Positions 1 to 9,538 are shown, counted from the first letter of the stretch. The stretch: DNA of 46,939 bases from Cladosporium sp. IMV 00045 (GCA_001931905.2 MSJI02000642.1:1-46939); one strand, 5' to 3'. Program-made: numbers and translations. Notes: generated by a model from the sequence alone, not told the origin.

Positions 1-1367
1 ACAACTACTGGGTTGTTGACCTGCCTAGCGATGACACTTTTGGCAACTATACCAACCCCAGCCATCTCTCGTCTGCCCCTATCGTCAAGGCAGACTATCT
101 TCTTCGCGCTGCTAAGGTCTCTGGAGACAGAATCGATCTCACCGGCGACCTGAACGCAACCTCATCGGTTGAGGTTATCGGCAGTCTTGACAAGGTCAAG
201 AAGCTTACCTTCAATGGTGTCGATCTCCCTTTCGAAAGAAACTCAGATGGATGTGGCTCCATCAAAGCGGAGGCGAAATTCGAAAAGCCTGATTTCACTG
301 TCCCAGATCTGTCCCAGGCCGAATGGAAAGTGCTGGACACTCTGCCAGAGATCAAGGAGTCTTATGACGATGCAAGCTGGACGGTTGCCGACCATTCAAC
401 CACGAATAACACTGTGTACAACTTGACTACGCCAACCTCGCTTTCCGCCAGCGATTATGGCTATCACACAGGTATCTTGCTTTACAGAGGCCACTTCACG
501 TCGAACGGAGATGAATCTTCTGTCTACATCTCCACGTACGGTGGTGCAGCCTATGGTCACTCCATCTGGATCAACAACACCTACGTCGGCTCATTCACTG
601 GAGAAGACGTCCTGCCCACCTACAACCAGACATACGACCTCCCCAAGAACCTCACCTCCGGCGCTAACTACGTAATCACCGTCGTAGTCGACAACAACAG
701 CCTGAACGAGAACTACATCATCGGTGAAGACCAAATGAAGCTCCCGCGCGGCCTCATCGACTATGAACTCTCCGGCCACGACAAGTCCGATGTCACCTGG
801 AAACTCACCGGCAACCTCGGCGGCGAAGACTACGCCGACCAAGCTCGCGGCCCCTTGAACGAAGGAGGCCTCTACGCTGAACGCGCAGGCTACCACCTCC
901 CCGACGCGCCCACATCGGACTGGAAATCCAGCTCCGGTCCGCACGAAGGTCTCTCAGCACCCGGCATCGCTTTTTACAGCACGACTTTCGACCTCGACCT
1001 CCCTGCCGGCTACGACATTCCCCTCGCATTCTCTTTCTCCAACTCCTCCTCCCAGCAAGATGCTACCTACACTTTCTCGAACGGCACCGCCCGCCCAGCA
1101 GCTTACCGCTGCCAACTCTTCGTCAACGGCTACCAGTTCGGCAAGTACGTGCACAACGTCGGTCCGCAGTACGTGTACCCCGTTCCCGAGGGAATTTGGA
1201 ATTACAGGGGCAGCAACACTGTTGCGCTCAGTTTGTGGGCGCAGGAGGAAGATGGCGCGAAGGTCGATGGGTTGAGTTTGGTTGCTGGACCGGTCGTGCA
1301 GAGTGGATTTGGAAAGATTGAGGCGGCGCCGCAGCCGGGGTGGAAGGAAAGGGAGGGCGTTTATTAG
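1..1367 (+). CDS. Beta-galactosidase, GH35 family, C-terminal part (5' end outside window)
   Basis: The reading frame is open from the first complete codon at position 3 (NYWVVDLPSDDTFGNY...) and ends at a TAG at 1365-1367, giving about 454 residues. There is no start codon to choose because the gene begins upstream. The residues resemble the C-terminal half of fungal secreted GH35 beta-galactosidases (LacA type), which follows the catalytic TIM barrel and consists of beta-rich and jelly-roll domains. Recognisable pieces are the WVVDLPSDD stretch, the GGLYAERAGYHLP segment, and the final jelly roll with CQLFVNGYQFGKYV and a VPEGIWNYRG-like turn. The enzyme removes terminal beta-galactosyl residues from galactans, hemicellulose side chains or lactose outside the cell. 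Several N-x-S/T sites fit secretion. The catalytic glutamates lie in the missing part, so activity cannot be judged. It converges with the feruloyl-esterase-like gene on the other strand; a tRNA lies between them. Confidence 0.88.
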   Translation, partial: NYWVVDLPSDDTFGNYTNPSHLSSAPIVKADYLLRAAKVSGDRIDLTGDLNATSSVEVIGSLDKVKKLTFNGVDLPFERNSDGCGSIKAEAKFEKPDFTVPDLSQAEWKVLDTLPEIKESYDDASWTVADHSTTNNTVYNLTTPTSLSASDYGYHTGILLYRGHFTSNGDESSVYISTYGGAAYGHSIWINNTYVGSFTGEDVLPTYNQTYDLPKNLTSGANYVITVVVDNNSLNENYIIGEDQMKLPRGLIDYELSGHDKSDVTWKLTGNLGGEDYADQARGPLNEGGLYAERAGYHLPDAPTSDWKSSSGPHEGLSAPGIAFYSTTFDLDLPAGYDIPLAFSFSNSSSQQDATYTFSNGTARPAAYRCQLFVNGYQFGKYVHNVGPQYVYPVPEGIWNYRGSNTVALSLWAQEEDGAKVDGLSLVAGPVVQSGFGKIEAAPQPGWKEREGVY

Positions 1368-1677
1368 AGATGGAGTTTGTTTTTGGTGGATTGAGAAGAT
1401 GTAAAGACGAGTGTGTGTGAAAGGGTAAGATATATGGTTTTGAAGCATTGCTAGATTCTTGTATGTCTGCCATTTTATCATGTTGTTGTAGAAGACGCAG
1501 CCCTCAAATCTATCATGGGTTTCTAGGCAGTCAAGACTTGTGAGTAGGTGAGAGGTCATGAACGCTATTTCCTGTTTTGCTACCTAGGTATGCTTTCGCA
1601 ATTGTTACTCGATTATCATTTTGATTTATAAGTTTACTAGTCCATTGATTCTTCATCAATTACCCTGATCATAGCAA
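1368..1677. other. Intergenic: 3' flank of the GH35 gene
   Basis: AT-rich sequence between the GH35 stop and the tRNA. It probably holds the GH35 3' UTR. No conserved coding frame or repeat was seen. Confidence 0.5.
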
Positions 1678-1774
1678 GGTCTTATAGTGTAGGGGTATCA
1701 CAGTACGTTGTGGAGCCTGAGAAATCAGGAAGACAACGTCCGTACTAACCCGTGTTCGAATCACGGTAAGGCCA
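1678..1774 (+). tRNA. tRNA-His (anticodon GUG) with a 26-nt intron
   Basis: A full cloverleaf can be drawn. The acceptor stem is 1678-1684 with 1767-1773 (one T-G pair) and the discriminator is A1774. The D arm is GTG/CAC (1687-1689 with 1699-1701). The anticodon stem GTACG/CGTAC (1703-1707 with 1741-1745) is fully paired. The T arm is CCGTG/CACGG around TTCGAAT. The loop reads TTGTGG before the intron and C after it, so the anticodon at 1710-1712 is GTG, for histidine. The intron occupies 1714-1739, directly after position 37 of the tRNA, the usual eukaryotic site. As in other eukaryotic tRNA-His genes, the -1 guanosine is not encoded (position 1677 is A). Confidence 0.93.
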
Positions 1775-2456
1775 TGATCATTACTTTTTGACTTTTTTTG
1801 CCCTGCTTCGCGCTCTCTTGGAGAGCCAATAATTTGTTTTGGCACATGTCAGATGCTGAGGGCTGGGTACAGTCATTTTTTGGATTTTACGAACAGGCTG
1901 GGGCGGATATTCTTTAATACGATTTGCCTTACTTCACGCATGTAGTAAACCTGCAATGCATGCGAGCGGGGTACTTGCGGTGCTCGCGGGAGACAAGAAT
2001 TGATCGTCAGGTTTGGCAACGCGGGGAAGCGTTGTTTAGGAAGAGGGCATGAAGGTGACGATCGCCGAGTTTGAAGGGTCGAAAAGTCAATCCGTGGATT
2101 GTTTGGGACAGGTCGTCAGATGTGCATGCTCGGACAATTGGCAACGTTTCTGGGCGTGTGGTCACATGCGTTTTGTACACCCTCGTGGTTGGGAATGCCA
2201 TCATGGCTGCACATCGGGCTTTCTTGAGGGTTTGATCTGCGGTTGTTGATGGATCGCTGGGTATTGTTTTTGACGTCAGTCGTTGCTTGATGGTTCGATC
2301 TTCATGCTTGGGTCCTCAAGATACTTCGAGACATGGAGTTGGAGGGATCGATCGATGCATTCGTAAATTCATTTCACTTAAATCATATATATCACTATCT
2401 CGTCAGCAACAGACATCGGAAGTCCTTCTTCGAAAGTCATCTTCTCGAGCCAACAC
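1775..2456. other. Intergenic between tRNA-His and the feruloyl esterase
   Basis: No supported gene. The T-run straight after the tRNA (ctttttttg near 1791-1799) would serve as an RNA polymerase III terminator. Short open frames around 2007-2250 on both strands overlap each other and resemble no family known to me. The right part should include the 3' UTR of the esterase on the minus strand. Confidence 0.5.
1788..1800 (+). terminator. Probable RNA polymerase III terminator of tRNA-His
   Basis: Two T runs (five and seven T) start about 10 nt after the tRNA 3' end. This is the standard position and form of a pol III stop signal. Confidence 0.7.
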
Positions 2457-3639
2457 TCAATGCGGAGCGTTCCCCAAGTTCCACCTGCCAAACCAGTCCA
2501 ACACAACAGGCGTGAAGTCCACATTTCCACAATCGCCTTTGGCAGGCCAGCAATGCCCGGCCGGCTCGTATAGATGATAGTGCGTGACCACATCGCTCCA
2601 ATCCCCACACGAGAAAGTCGTAATATGGTAACCATCCTGGGCCGATTTAGCCGATTCCGCTCCCGTACCACAATTGCGCTCGCCCCAGAACCTCACCCAG
2701 TCGCCGATGGCTGGCACTGGACCGCCGAGAGCATCTCCTCCCGCGTATGGGATGGTTTCATCGGCGTCACCGTGAGACTCTAAGATGGCCCGCTTCTTGC
2801 TGCATGAGGACTTGGAAGTGTCGGTGTACAAAGCGGCGGCGGCCATTGCAAATGCTGCGAATCGATCGCCTGTGTCGGAGCAGGCGAGAGTGTCCACGAA
2901 ACCACCGCCATTGCTCATTCCGGAGGCGTATACGCGGTCCGTGTCGATGCAGTAGTTCGCTTCGAACTTGTCGAGCAGATCTGAGACGAATTGGATGTCG
3001 TCTACGTCTGGGTTGGCGTAGCTGGGTCCTTGCCAAGCAGTGCCTTGACTGCCTGTTTCGCCTTGCGGATAGACGATGACATACTGCGAAGAAGAGCCCT
3101 GGTCGTAGTATTTGGAGGTGTCTCTTTGGCTATCGGAAGTGCCTCCTCGGCCGTGCTAGAAATTTGTTAGCTGGGAGGGAGACAATTGTGTAATGAAAGG
3201 TAGTTAGAATTGGTGAGATCGGTGTCCATGTGAACGATGAGTTGTATCAAGGCTCAACGATCATGCGTTCGTCATGAACGACCGGACCACGGCGAGTGCA
3301 AGACTTACTGCAAGCGTGTCAGTAGATGTCCAAGCCAACACGTACGATCGAGGCCTGAAACTTACCAAAAGCAAAGATCAATGAGTATGGCTTGTTAGAA
3401 TCATAGCCCGATGGGACCTATCCAACGATCAGACGTGGGTACTTCAATGTTAGTCCTTGTCAATGTACCTCGACTTTGTACGATCGATCTCTTCCACCCG
3501 AATTGATCGTGAAGGGTCCATTGTAACCCGACGTGTGAGCTTGCCCACATCCTTGAGAAGCAGAGCGGACGACAAGAATGGGCGCTGCAGTAGCCGAAGC
3601 CGCGAGCAGAGCTGCGAGGGTCAAGATGTGATTGAACAT
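2457..3639 (-). CDS. Secreted feruloyl-esterase-C-like (CE1/PHB-depolymerase fold) esterase; reading frame broken at an intron
   Basis: Exon 1 (3469-3639) encodes a signal peptide (MFNHILTLAALLAASATA) and a Gly/Cys-containing mature start. Exon 2 (3366-3417) encodes VPSGYDSNKPYSLIFAF. Exon 3 (2457-3155) begins HGRGG and carries the nucleophile motif GMSNGGGF, the acid motif HGDADETIPY and the histidine motif GHCWP, so the Ser-Asp-His triad is complete. Order and motifs match fungal feruloyl esterase C/D, which releases ferulic acid from arabinoxylan outside the cell. The strong donor (GTAAGT at 3365-3360) and acceptor (CTAG at 3159-3156, branch CTAAC) leave exon 2 at 52 nt, one base out of phase with exon 3. 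Using a GTACGT donor instead (exon 2 = 3346-3417) restores the frame for 313 aa but inserts GKFQASI next to the oxyanion-hole region. Either the gene carries a one-base lesion or the splicing is unusual. Confidence 0.82.
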
Positions 3640-3712
3640 ATTGAATCAAGTTGGATTCAGGAACCGTTAATGAAGAAGATTTGGAGCTCGGACAAGTAAC
3701 AGCGTACCGATA

Positions 3713-3718
3713 CTTATA
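3713..3718 (-). promoter_or_regulatory. TATA box of the feruloyl-esterase-like gene
   Basis: On the minus strand the sequence reads CATATAAGTA, about 75 bp upstream of the esterase ATG. Motif and spacing fit a core promoter of a regulated secreted-enzyme gene. Confidence 0.5.
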
Positions 3719-3768
3719 TGGTACCTCGACATCGACTGAACCCCCTCTCCAGTCTTCCAGGCTCTTTT

Positions 3769-3834
3769 CAGCTGGCTCCCACATGTCAAGTCTGATACAC
3801 GTCCTGTGATAGGGGACGAAAGGCTAATGCAAAG
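3769..3834 (+). repeat. Imperfect direct repeat, copy 1
   Basis: This 66-bp unit starts CAGCTGGC and ends GGCTAATGCAAAG. It matches copy 2 at 3852-3917 without gaps; by eye about 11 positions differ (roughly 83% identity). The period is 83 bp. Confidence 0.75.
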
Positions 3835-3851
3835 GGTCCTCCTGGATCTTC

Positions 3852-3917
3852 CAGCTGGCATCACTGTGTCAAGTCCGATACACATCCTGTGATAGGCGAC
3901 AGAAGGCTAATGCAAAG
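3852..3917 (+). repeat. Imperfect direct repeat, copy 2
   Basis: Second copy of the 66-bp unit at 3769-3834. The best-conserved core includes TCCTGTGATAGG and AAGGCTAATGCAAAG. Differences are mostly single substitutions, so the duplication is not recent. Confidence 0.75.
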
Positions 3918-5235
3918 ATTGGTAGAGCTTTTTGTGTTGCTGCAAGCGTTACGAATGAAGATCCTGTATTCCCGCGAAACGGACGAGAGAAACAGAGTGC
4001 TGCGGTATGGAGGTACGTCAGAGCCGACCGCATGTGATGCAACGTGGCGGCGTTGACAGAAGGCGTGTGTGCGAGCTAAGGCAAAGAAATGCATGTGCAA
4101 AGAGATATTTCCGGTGCAGATGATGTAGCGAGTAAGACAGGATCATCCTTGAAAACATCTGAAAACACAATAAGCTTACGGCTGAACCGCTTGAGGTGTG
4201 CAGGTGTGTGTTGTATTGTTCTTCAGCCGTTGTACACTTTGAGGAGGAATGTTACCAAGAGCACCTTGCTATCTGGAGATCAGCAGCCTTAGCAGAATCT
4301 TAGCGCAGCGAAAGCAGGACAAATGATATCTCGTCCTCCCCGCTCAGAGATCAGCTGCTTCTAGAAAAGAAAAAAGTCGGGGTCAGTCGCATCAGGATCG
4401 TACACAAGGAAGATTCGTGATCATCCCTCCCTCAGTAGTCGCTAGCTGTTGGCGCACAAGCCTGCGGTCATATGGCGTTGGAATTTGGCGCTGATGCAAC
4501 ATCCGAGACCTGCTATCCGGCTTGTGATCATCTCGCTTTCCGAGCCGCTGCAAAGTGCTGCCGTCTTTTGCCTTTAAGCCGGGCATCTGGAGGGATTTAA
4601 ACTGTTCTCTTACGGCGTACAGTACATGGTGGTTGCCTAAGATTCGAAACGCTTGTATGCCGTTGTCAGTCACTTACACTGCTTTCTTTCAGAGCCTGAG
4701 CGTGAAGGTCGAGAGTCACACGGGTGTCTTTGCGTATTCGAGCGTATCCGAACACAAAGGCAGCTAACATATTGCAGAGTCGCAAAGAATTGCAGAGTTC
4801 GTCATGCAAACCTGAAGTGTCGTTTGTGAACATTTCCCGCCCTGTGGCGCCTGAGTTTGCCAGGTACCCCGCCTCCCCGCCAACAAACATGGGGAAAATC
4901 TCACCCTTCGCGACGATCATCGAAGAAAATTGACGAATGCCGATTAGCTTGACGTCCAAACAGATGATAGCGATGGCTTGCTTGGAGGATAAAGTCCGAA
5001 ATTTTGGTCTATCTGAAGCGGGAAGGTGGCATCGATTCGGCACTTGATGGCTTAAGTGTGACAGACAAGTGAAAACAGGTCCTCAACACCAAAATTCGAT
5101 TGGAAAATGTGTATGAAGATGCCCAAGACTGCAAACTACTCGTCGCGGTCCCGTCGATCGCTTCACCTTCTGTGAGAAACTCTGCAGGAAAATACCGCCG
5201 CCTGTAAACACAGCTCACAGGGACCCTCACTCGGA

Positions 5236-8088
5236 TCAGTCCTCGCCAACTTCTGCAATCATACTGCCACCAGAGGAGTCACCGTCCCTTGCTTTTGTTT
5301 TTCTTGTTGCCCCGGATTTTTTCAAAATGCGAACGATCTTGTCATGACCACGCCGACGAGCGATTGACAGAGCAGACGAATATTTCGAATTGCTTACTCG
5401 GAGATTGACGCGTGCACCTCTGTTGATTAACAACCTTGCAAGTCTTACCCTGTCAAACAGACATGCCCCCATCAATGCATACTTGAAGGTAGCGTGAGAA
5501 TCCAGTAGCTCAGTCGCAATCACCATTCGGGCCTCATCCGCGTTGCCCTCATAACCCTGTGGCTCGTGCGTGAACGCCAGCAGATCGAGCAATGTGCAGT
5601 TCCTGCCCAGGTCTCTAATGAACTCTGAAAGGCTATAGGCACTTCGACATCCGTCCGGATGCGCCCCCAGTCGTAGCAGCTCCTTCGTTGTACTGGTCTG
5701 TAGGCCCAAAGCAGCGGGGCCCAAAGCGTTGTTCAGGGCTTCTCCCTTCATCCACGCTGCGTACTCTAGTAGCGGCTCCAGGACATGGTCCAAACCCAGG
5801 CCAGCTGACAAGAATAAAGCTCCCTCAACTAGCGTTTGGAAGCTTTGGACCTGTCTGCGGTCGCGAAAGAAACGTGCGATGTCTATAGAAGCGAAGTTGG
5901 CTGCGTTTTGCAAGACTGATGAGGGCTTTCGTACCATGTGAAAATCGGAGTCATCTGTGTAGAGCGGGAACTGACGTGCATCGAGAGATGTGATGTCCTT
6001 GGGAGTGCTGCGCCCCAATGCCCCGGAATCGAGGTTGGGGAGATGTCGAGCAAGCAGAAAGCACAGTACAGCTACACATTCATAATGTGCAGCTCCAGAA
6101 TACCGGTGGAGAGCGAGATTCAGCCAAAGATCCGCAAACCGCCCTAGGGCTGTCAGGGAGAGTTCGTCATCATCAAATGCGATTTGCATGTGATGCGTCG
6201 TGGCGGACAGTGCGTAACTTAAAAAAGGTAATTGGATTAACGATGGGACGTACCACGTATCAACGTCAATGCGACGACGACTATCGAAGATAGTCTCGTC
6301 GGGCTCGTCTTGGTGCTCGCAATGATAGGACGTATCTAGGGCGACATATGTCTGGCACCACTGCGCGAGTTTTGCATGACTACCCGTTGCGGCATGACCT
6401 TCGAGGGATGGATCCAGCTGGACCAGGCCTCCTCCTAGCAGATATTCTCTTACAGATTCGTGTATGAACTGTGCGATTCCGTGCTTCACCTCGATGAGTC
6501 CTTTGGAGCTTTGCAGAATAAAGCTTTCCATTCTGGTGATATCAATCTCGGCTCGGTCCCAGAAACCGGTCGAAATATGTCCAACACTCGTCATGACCGC
6601 AAAGTAAAGTTCTTCAACTTCGAGGGCCCGTTGAGAGAACAACACCCATTGCAATGTTGGTAACAGGTATTCATCCCGCTCCTGTAGGACATTACTGAAA
6701 AGTGCTTGGATGCTATCGGGGACTTCGCGCAATCGGGCCTGAAGCTGCGAACGAGTGGCGCCTTCGTCGTGAGATTTGTTGATGATTCCGACGGTCAGCA
6801 CCGCCCAAAGGAAGATGCCAGCGCATCGATCATTGATTGATGCGCAAATTTGGCCACCAAGAGGCCCTGGGACTTTAAGAGCATTGTGGACGTACTCAGA
6901 AACGTCGTCCGAATGCGCGGCCTGGCTATCAAGGTTCATCGCTCGATGATGACCGATGGAGATATTTGGGTAGTGACGGCTAGCAAGACATATGAGGAAG
7001 CCAATGTTCCGCAGTAGAGACTGTGCCACCAATTCTTCAAAATGCTTGAGCGCCAGACGAATGTCATCCTTGTTGCTTTCATCGAGTGCGTCGACGTAGA
7101 AGATAAGAGTTTCACCCTGGGGCAAGGCTAAGAGTGCTTCTTGTAGCAGATTCTGAAGTAGAGGGACCGGCCACCCATCGCGTATCACGCTTTTGCCGAT
7201 ATGGGATGGGAGTCTTGAAGGTAGTCGTGGCAGCTTTGTAAGTATCTGGTGCAGCAATGATCTGTACATTCCTTCGATTGTTTTTGCGGCGCCATGGCCT
7301 CTGGCGCTGAAGAAGAAAGAGGCGACTATGCCTCGAGGGAAATGTTCAGAAGCCTGCTCCAACGCAAGTTTCATCATTGTGGATTTGCCGGCGCCAGGTT
7401 TGCCTTTGATCCAAAGGAATCGGCGACGTGAGCCTGTGCTCAAGCTACGTCGCCATTCGATGTATTCATGGGTGTCGAAAAGCCAACGGCATGTCTGACC
7501 GTAGGCCGCGCCAACACTGAGGAGCCGTGTATCCATATGATCGAATGCGAGAGCTTCAAGGATATCAATTCGCTTGTCGTCGTTCCTTTCGCTCGATGCT
7601 TGCTCCCAACTGTTGTAAATAGTTTGGTTCTCGACGTACATATCTCCAAGGTGCGTGCGAGCATGGCCTTGGTTGATGATGTCGTGAAATCTGTGCCCAC
7701 GATGACTACGCCGCCTATGCGTCACATCTTCACCCTCATCTGAAGAAGTTTCGAAGGTTGCGCGTTTTCCGGGCTCTTCTGTCTTCGGTCCACTATTTCT
7801 ACGCTCCCGGCGCCGAGGAGGTCGTGGACTATCCCGTTCCGATGCAGCTTCTGTGACTGCGTGTCTGCTGCGCGAGTGTGTAGACGACCTGCTGTCATAG
7901 TGCGAAGTTTGAGCATGATTTTCCTCTCCTGGGTAACCTTCGACAGTTGCGCGGTAATGATCTGTTCGTGGTGCTACATTGCGACGCCTCGGACTCGATG
8001 AGGCTGCCGACTGTGCCTCGCGTGTGGGTCTAGATTGAGCAGTCCGAATGGGCAGATGAACCTCTTCTGGCGGTAGGTTCTCCATCAT
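5236..8088 (-). CDS. NACHT-domain NTPase with C-terminal ankyrin-like repeats (fungal NLR-type protein)
   Basis: An uninterrupted 950-codon frame. Residues 1-135 are disordered and rich in Arg, Ser and Glu. A short motif with GHARTHLGDMYVENQ lies at about 140-155. The NACHT domain follows: Walker A GKPGAGKST at 229-237 and Walker B LIFYVDALDE at 328-337. A helical middle region contains VREYLLGGG, where fungal NACHT proteins usually have an 'H.S..dyL' segment. The C-terminus (about 860-925) resembles ankyrin repeats (ARLLINRGARVN, ALSIARRRGHDKIVRIL). This is the fungal STAND/NLR layout, in which the NTPase acts as a switch and the repeats sense ligands; some members control incompatibility or cell death. 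No HET, lipase or other known effector domain is visible at the N-terminus. An MM pair at the start gives two equivalent ATG choices. Specific function is unknown. Confidence 0.88.
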   Translation of the reverse strand: MMENLPPEEVHLPIRTAQSRPTREAQSAASSSPRRRNVAPRTDHYRATVEGYPGEENHAQTSHYDSRSSTHSRSRHAVTEAASERDSPRPPRRRERRNSGPKTEEPGKRATFETSSDEGEDVTHRRRSHRGHRFHDIINQGHARTHLGDMYVENQTIYNSWEQASSERNDDKRIDILEALAFDHMDTRLLSVGAAYGQTCRWLFDTHEYIEWRRSLSTGSRRRFLWIKGKPGAGKSTMMKLALEQASEHFPRGIVASFFFSARGHGAAKTIEGMYRSLLHQILTKLPRLPSRLPSHIGKSVIRDGWPVPLLQNLLQEALLALPQGETLIFYVDALDESNKDDIRLALKHFEELVAQSLLRNIGFLICLASRHYPNISIGHHRAMNLDSQAAHSDDVSEYVHNALKVPGPLGGQICASINDRCAGIFLWAVLTVGIINKSHDEGATRSQLQARLREVPDSIQALFSNVLQERDEYLLPTLQWVLFSQRALEVEELYFAVMTSVGHISTGFWDRAEIDITRMESFILQSSKGLIEVKHGIAQFIHESVREYLLGGGLVQLDPSLEGHAATGSHAKLAQWCQTYVALDTSYHCEHQDEPDETIFDSRRRIDVDTWYVPSLIQLPFLSYALSATTHHMQIAFDDDELSLTALGRFADLWLNLALHRYSGAAHYECVAVLCFLLARHLPNLDSGALGRSTPKDITSLDARQFPLYTDDSDFHMVRKPSSVLQNAANFASIDIARFFRDRRQVQSFQTLVEGALFLSAGLGLDHVLEPLLEYAAWMKGEALNNALGPAALGLQTSTTKELLRLGAHPDGCRSAYSLSEFIRDLGRNCTLLDLLAFTHEPQGYEGNADEARMVIATELLDSHATFKYALMGACLFDRVRLARLLINRGARVNLRVSNSKYSSALSIARRRGHDKIVRILKKSGATRKTKARDGDSSGGSMIAEVGED

Positions 8089-8966
8089 GAAAATGAGTTG
8101 GTTGAGGTGAGTTTTCTGGAGATACTCCCATCAGGCTGTCAGTCATATCGTAGCTGAGGTCCTCGCTTATTTTAGCTTGCCTTCTCGCCTTGTGTAGCCT
8201 GATTCCAACAATTTGAAAGGCCTTCATGCGTCCCGCTAGACTAGAAACACTTGTGTATCATCAGCCACATGAACACCGTATACTTTGCCTTCATTCTATT
8301 TCATCCCTGGCGAAAGTCTTTCACGAGTTCATGTTGTAAAAGCCCAGAGAAACGGGAAGCGAAAGGTCCCCCTAAGGTACCACGTCTGGAAACCTGCGTC
8401 AAATTCATCGGCCAAGTTGTGATTGCATCGCACTCTTCCACGGCAGACGATGCATTGAGAGCCGTGAGCCATCCTCACGTCGTAGGATATAATGGAAGAG
8501 GAGTATTGTCTTTGTATAGTCAGTGGATAGATTTTAGTTCTCCTGATCCTCAAACCCGAGGCCTTCTCCACAAAGGCAAATCAACAAACAGCCGTGAAGC
8601 GGCCGTTGACGCGTGGGGAGAGCTCTGGGAAAAGTGGAGCATCCACGCTATACCATCAGCGTAATCATGTTGTGTTGATGATGCTTTTGTTGCTTCATCG
8701 TGAGAATCGTCAATTCTTGGTACATATGGCAGAAATTGAAATGACGCTCGAACGTGAGAAATACGCTCGGCTCCGAAAGAGTGTGATGAGTCAATTGCAG
8801 ACAAGATCGCTTCGAAAAGTCCATTCGCCACAACAAAAAGTGAAATGCCATGAATGCGTTCCATAACATAGGTATTATAATACAGCAGTCTTCCCTCATT
8901 CCGGTCTGCCCGTTCGGCCTTCCCTTGGACCATCATGACCAAGTATCACCACCAATCCTCAACCAC
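8089..8966. other. Intergenic between the NACHT gene and the LEA-like gene
   Basis: Probably the NACHT promoter and 5' leader plus the 3' flank of the LEA-like gene. Open frames of about 130 codons occur on both strands (8251-8664 plus, 8550-8942 minus), but they overlap and resemble nothing I know. Confidence 0.45.
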
Positions 8967-9399
8967 CTACTGTCCCACCTTCCCCTTCCCCTCCTCAAAA
9001 GCCCCCTTCGCCTTACCCTGCACCTCACTCGCCGCGCCAGCAGCCTTGCCCTTAACCTCCTCCTTCATTCCCTTCGCCTGCCCAGCAACCTCACTAGCCT
9101 TTCCCTTCGCCTCTCCGGTACCCATACCGGCAGCCTCCTTGGCTTTCTGAGCGATCTCCCCGGCTTTCTCGAGACCCGCGACGGCGGCGCCGGAGACGGA
9201 TTTGTCGGCTGCTTTGGCTGTCTGTTTGAGAGAGAGGGTTGTTAGTGAAGTAGATTTGGGCGGAGGGGAGGGGCACCGTGTCGTGATTTGAAAAGGTTGG
9301 GGGTACCTCTTTGACGGAGTCGACGGCGGATTTGCGGAGGGAGGGTACCGTTGTGAAGAGGCGGGCGTTCCGCGTAAGGGTCAGGCTGGTGCGATACAT
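8967..9399 (-). CDS. Small mitochondrial LEA-like (late embryogenesis abundant) stress protein
   Basis: Two exons, 9307-9399 and 8967-9221, join in phase 0 across an intron (GTACCC...AAACAG) for a 115-aa product. The N-terminus (MYRTSLTLTRNARLFTTV) is Arg/Ser/Thr-rich without acidic residues, as expected for a mitochondrial presequence. The rest is low-complexity Ala/Lys/Gly/Glu with repeated motifs such as GEAKGKASEVAGQAKG and EEVKGKAAG, the pattern of group-3 LEA-type amphipathic helices. Proteins of this form are widespread in filamentous ascomycetes and are thought to protect mitochondria during drying, heat or salt stress. The call rests on composition and presequence. A TATA sequence and a CRE-like site lie upstream. 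Confidence 0.85.
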
Positions 9400-9531
9400 G
9401 GTGGACTGGTTTGGTGGTTGATTCGTTTGTTGAGTGGATCGGTTATTGGATTTGAAGTGGTATTTGAAGTGGTATTAGTTCCTTTGATGAAGTGTTGTCT
9501 GGAAGCTATAGGTGGTGATCAATGTCTGGAG

Positions 9532-9538
9532 CTATATA
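9532..9538 (-). promoter_or_regulatory. TATA box of the LEA-like gene
   Basis: The minus strand reads CTTATATAGC, about 135 bp upstream of the ATG at 9399. Confidence 0.45.

Larger units (their letters stand above)
3640..5235. other. Gene-free segment between the esterase and the NACHT gene
   Basis: It holds the esterase promoter, the two-copy 66-bp repeat, and the 3' flank of the NACHT gene. Open frames here (the longest about 125 codons on the minus strand at 4666-5043) resemble no family and overlap frames on the other strand, so none is called. Confidence 0.5.

Noticed and set aside
4666..5043. 125-codon minus-strand frame in the gap before the NACHT gene
   Set aside because: Overlaps plus-strand frames, has no recognisable domain and no supporting signals.
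8251..8942. Two frames of about 130 codons on opposite strands
   Set aside because: They overlap each other, neither has family features, and the region is more simply the NACHT 5' flank and LEA-like 3' flank.
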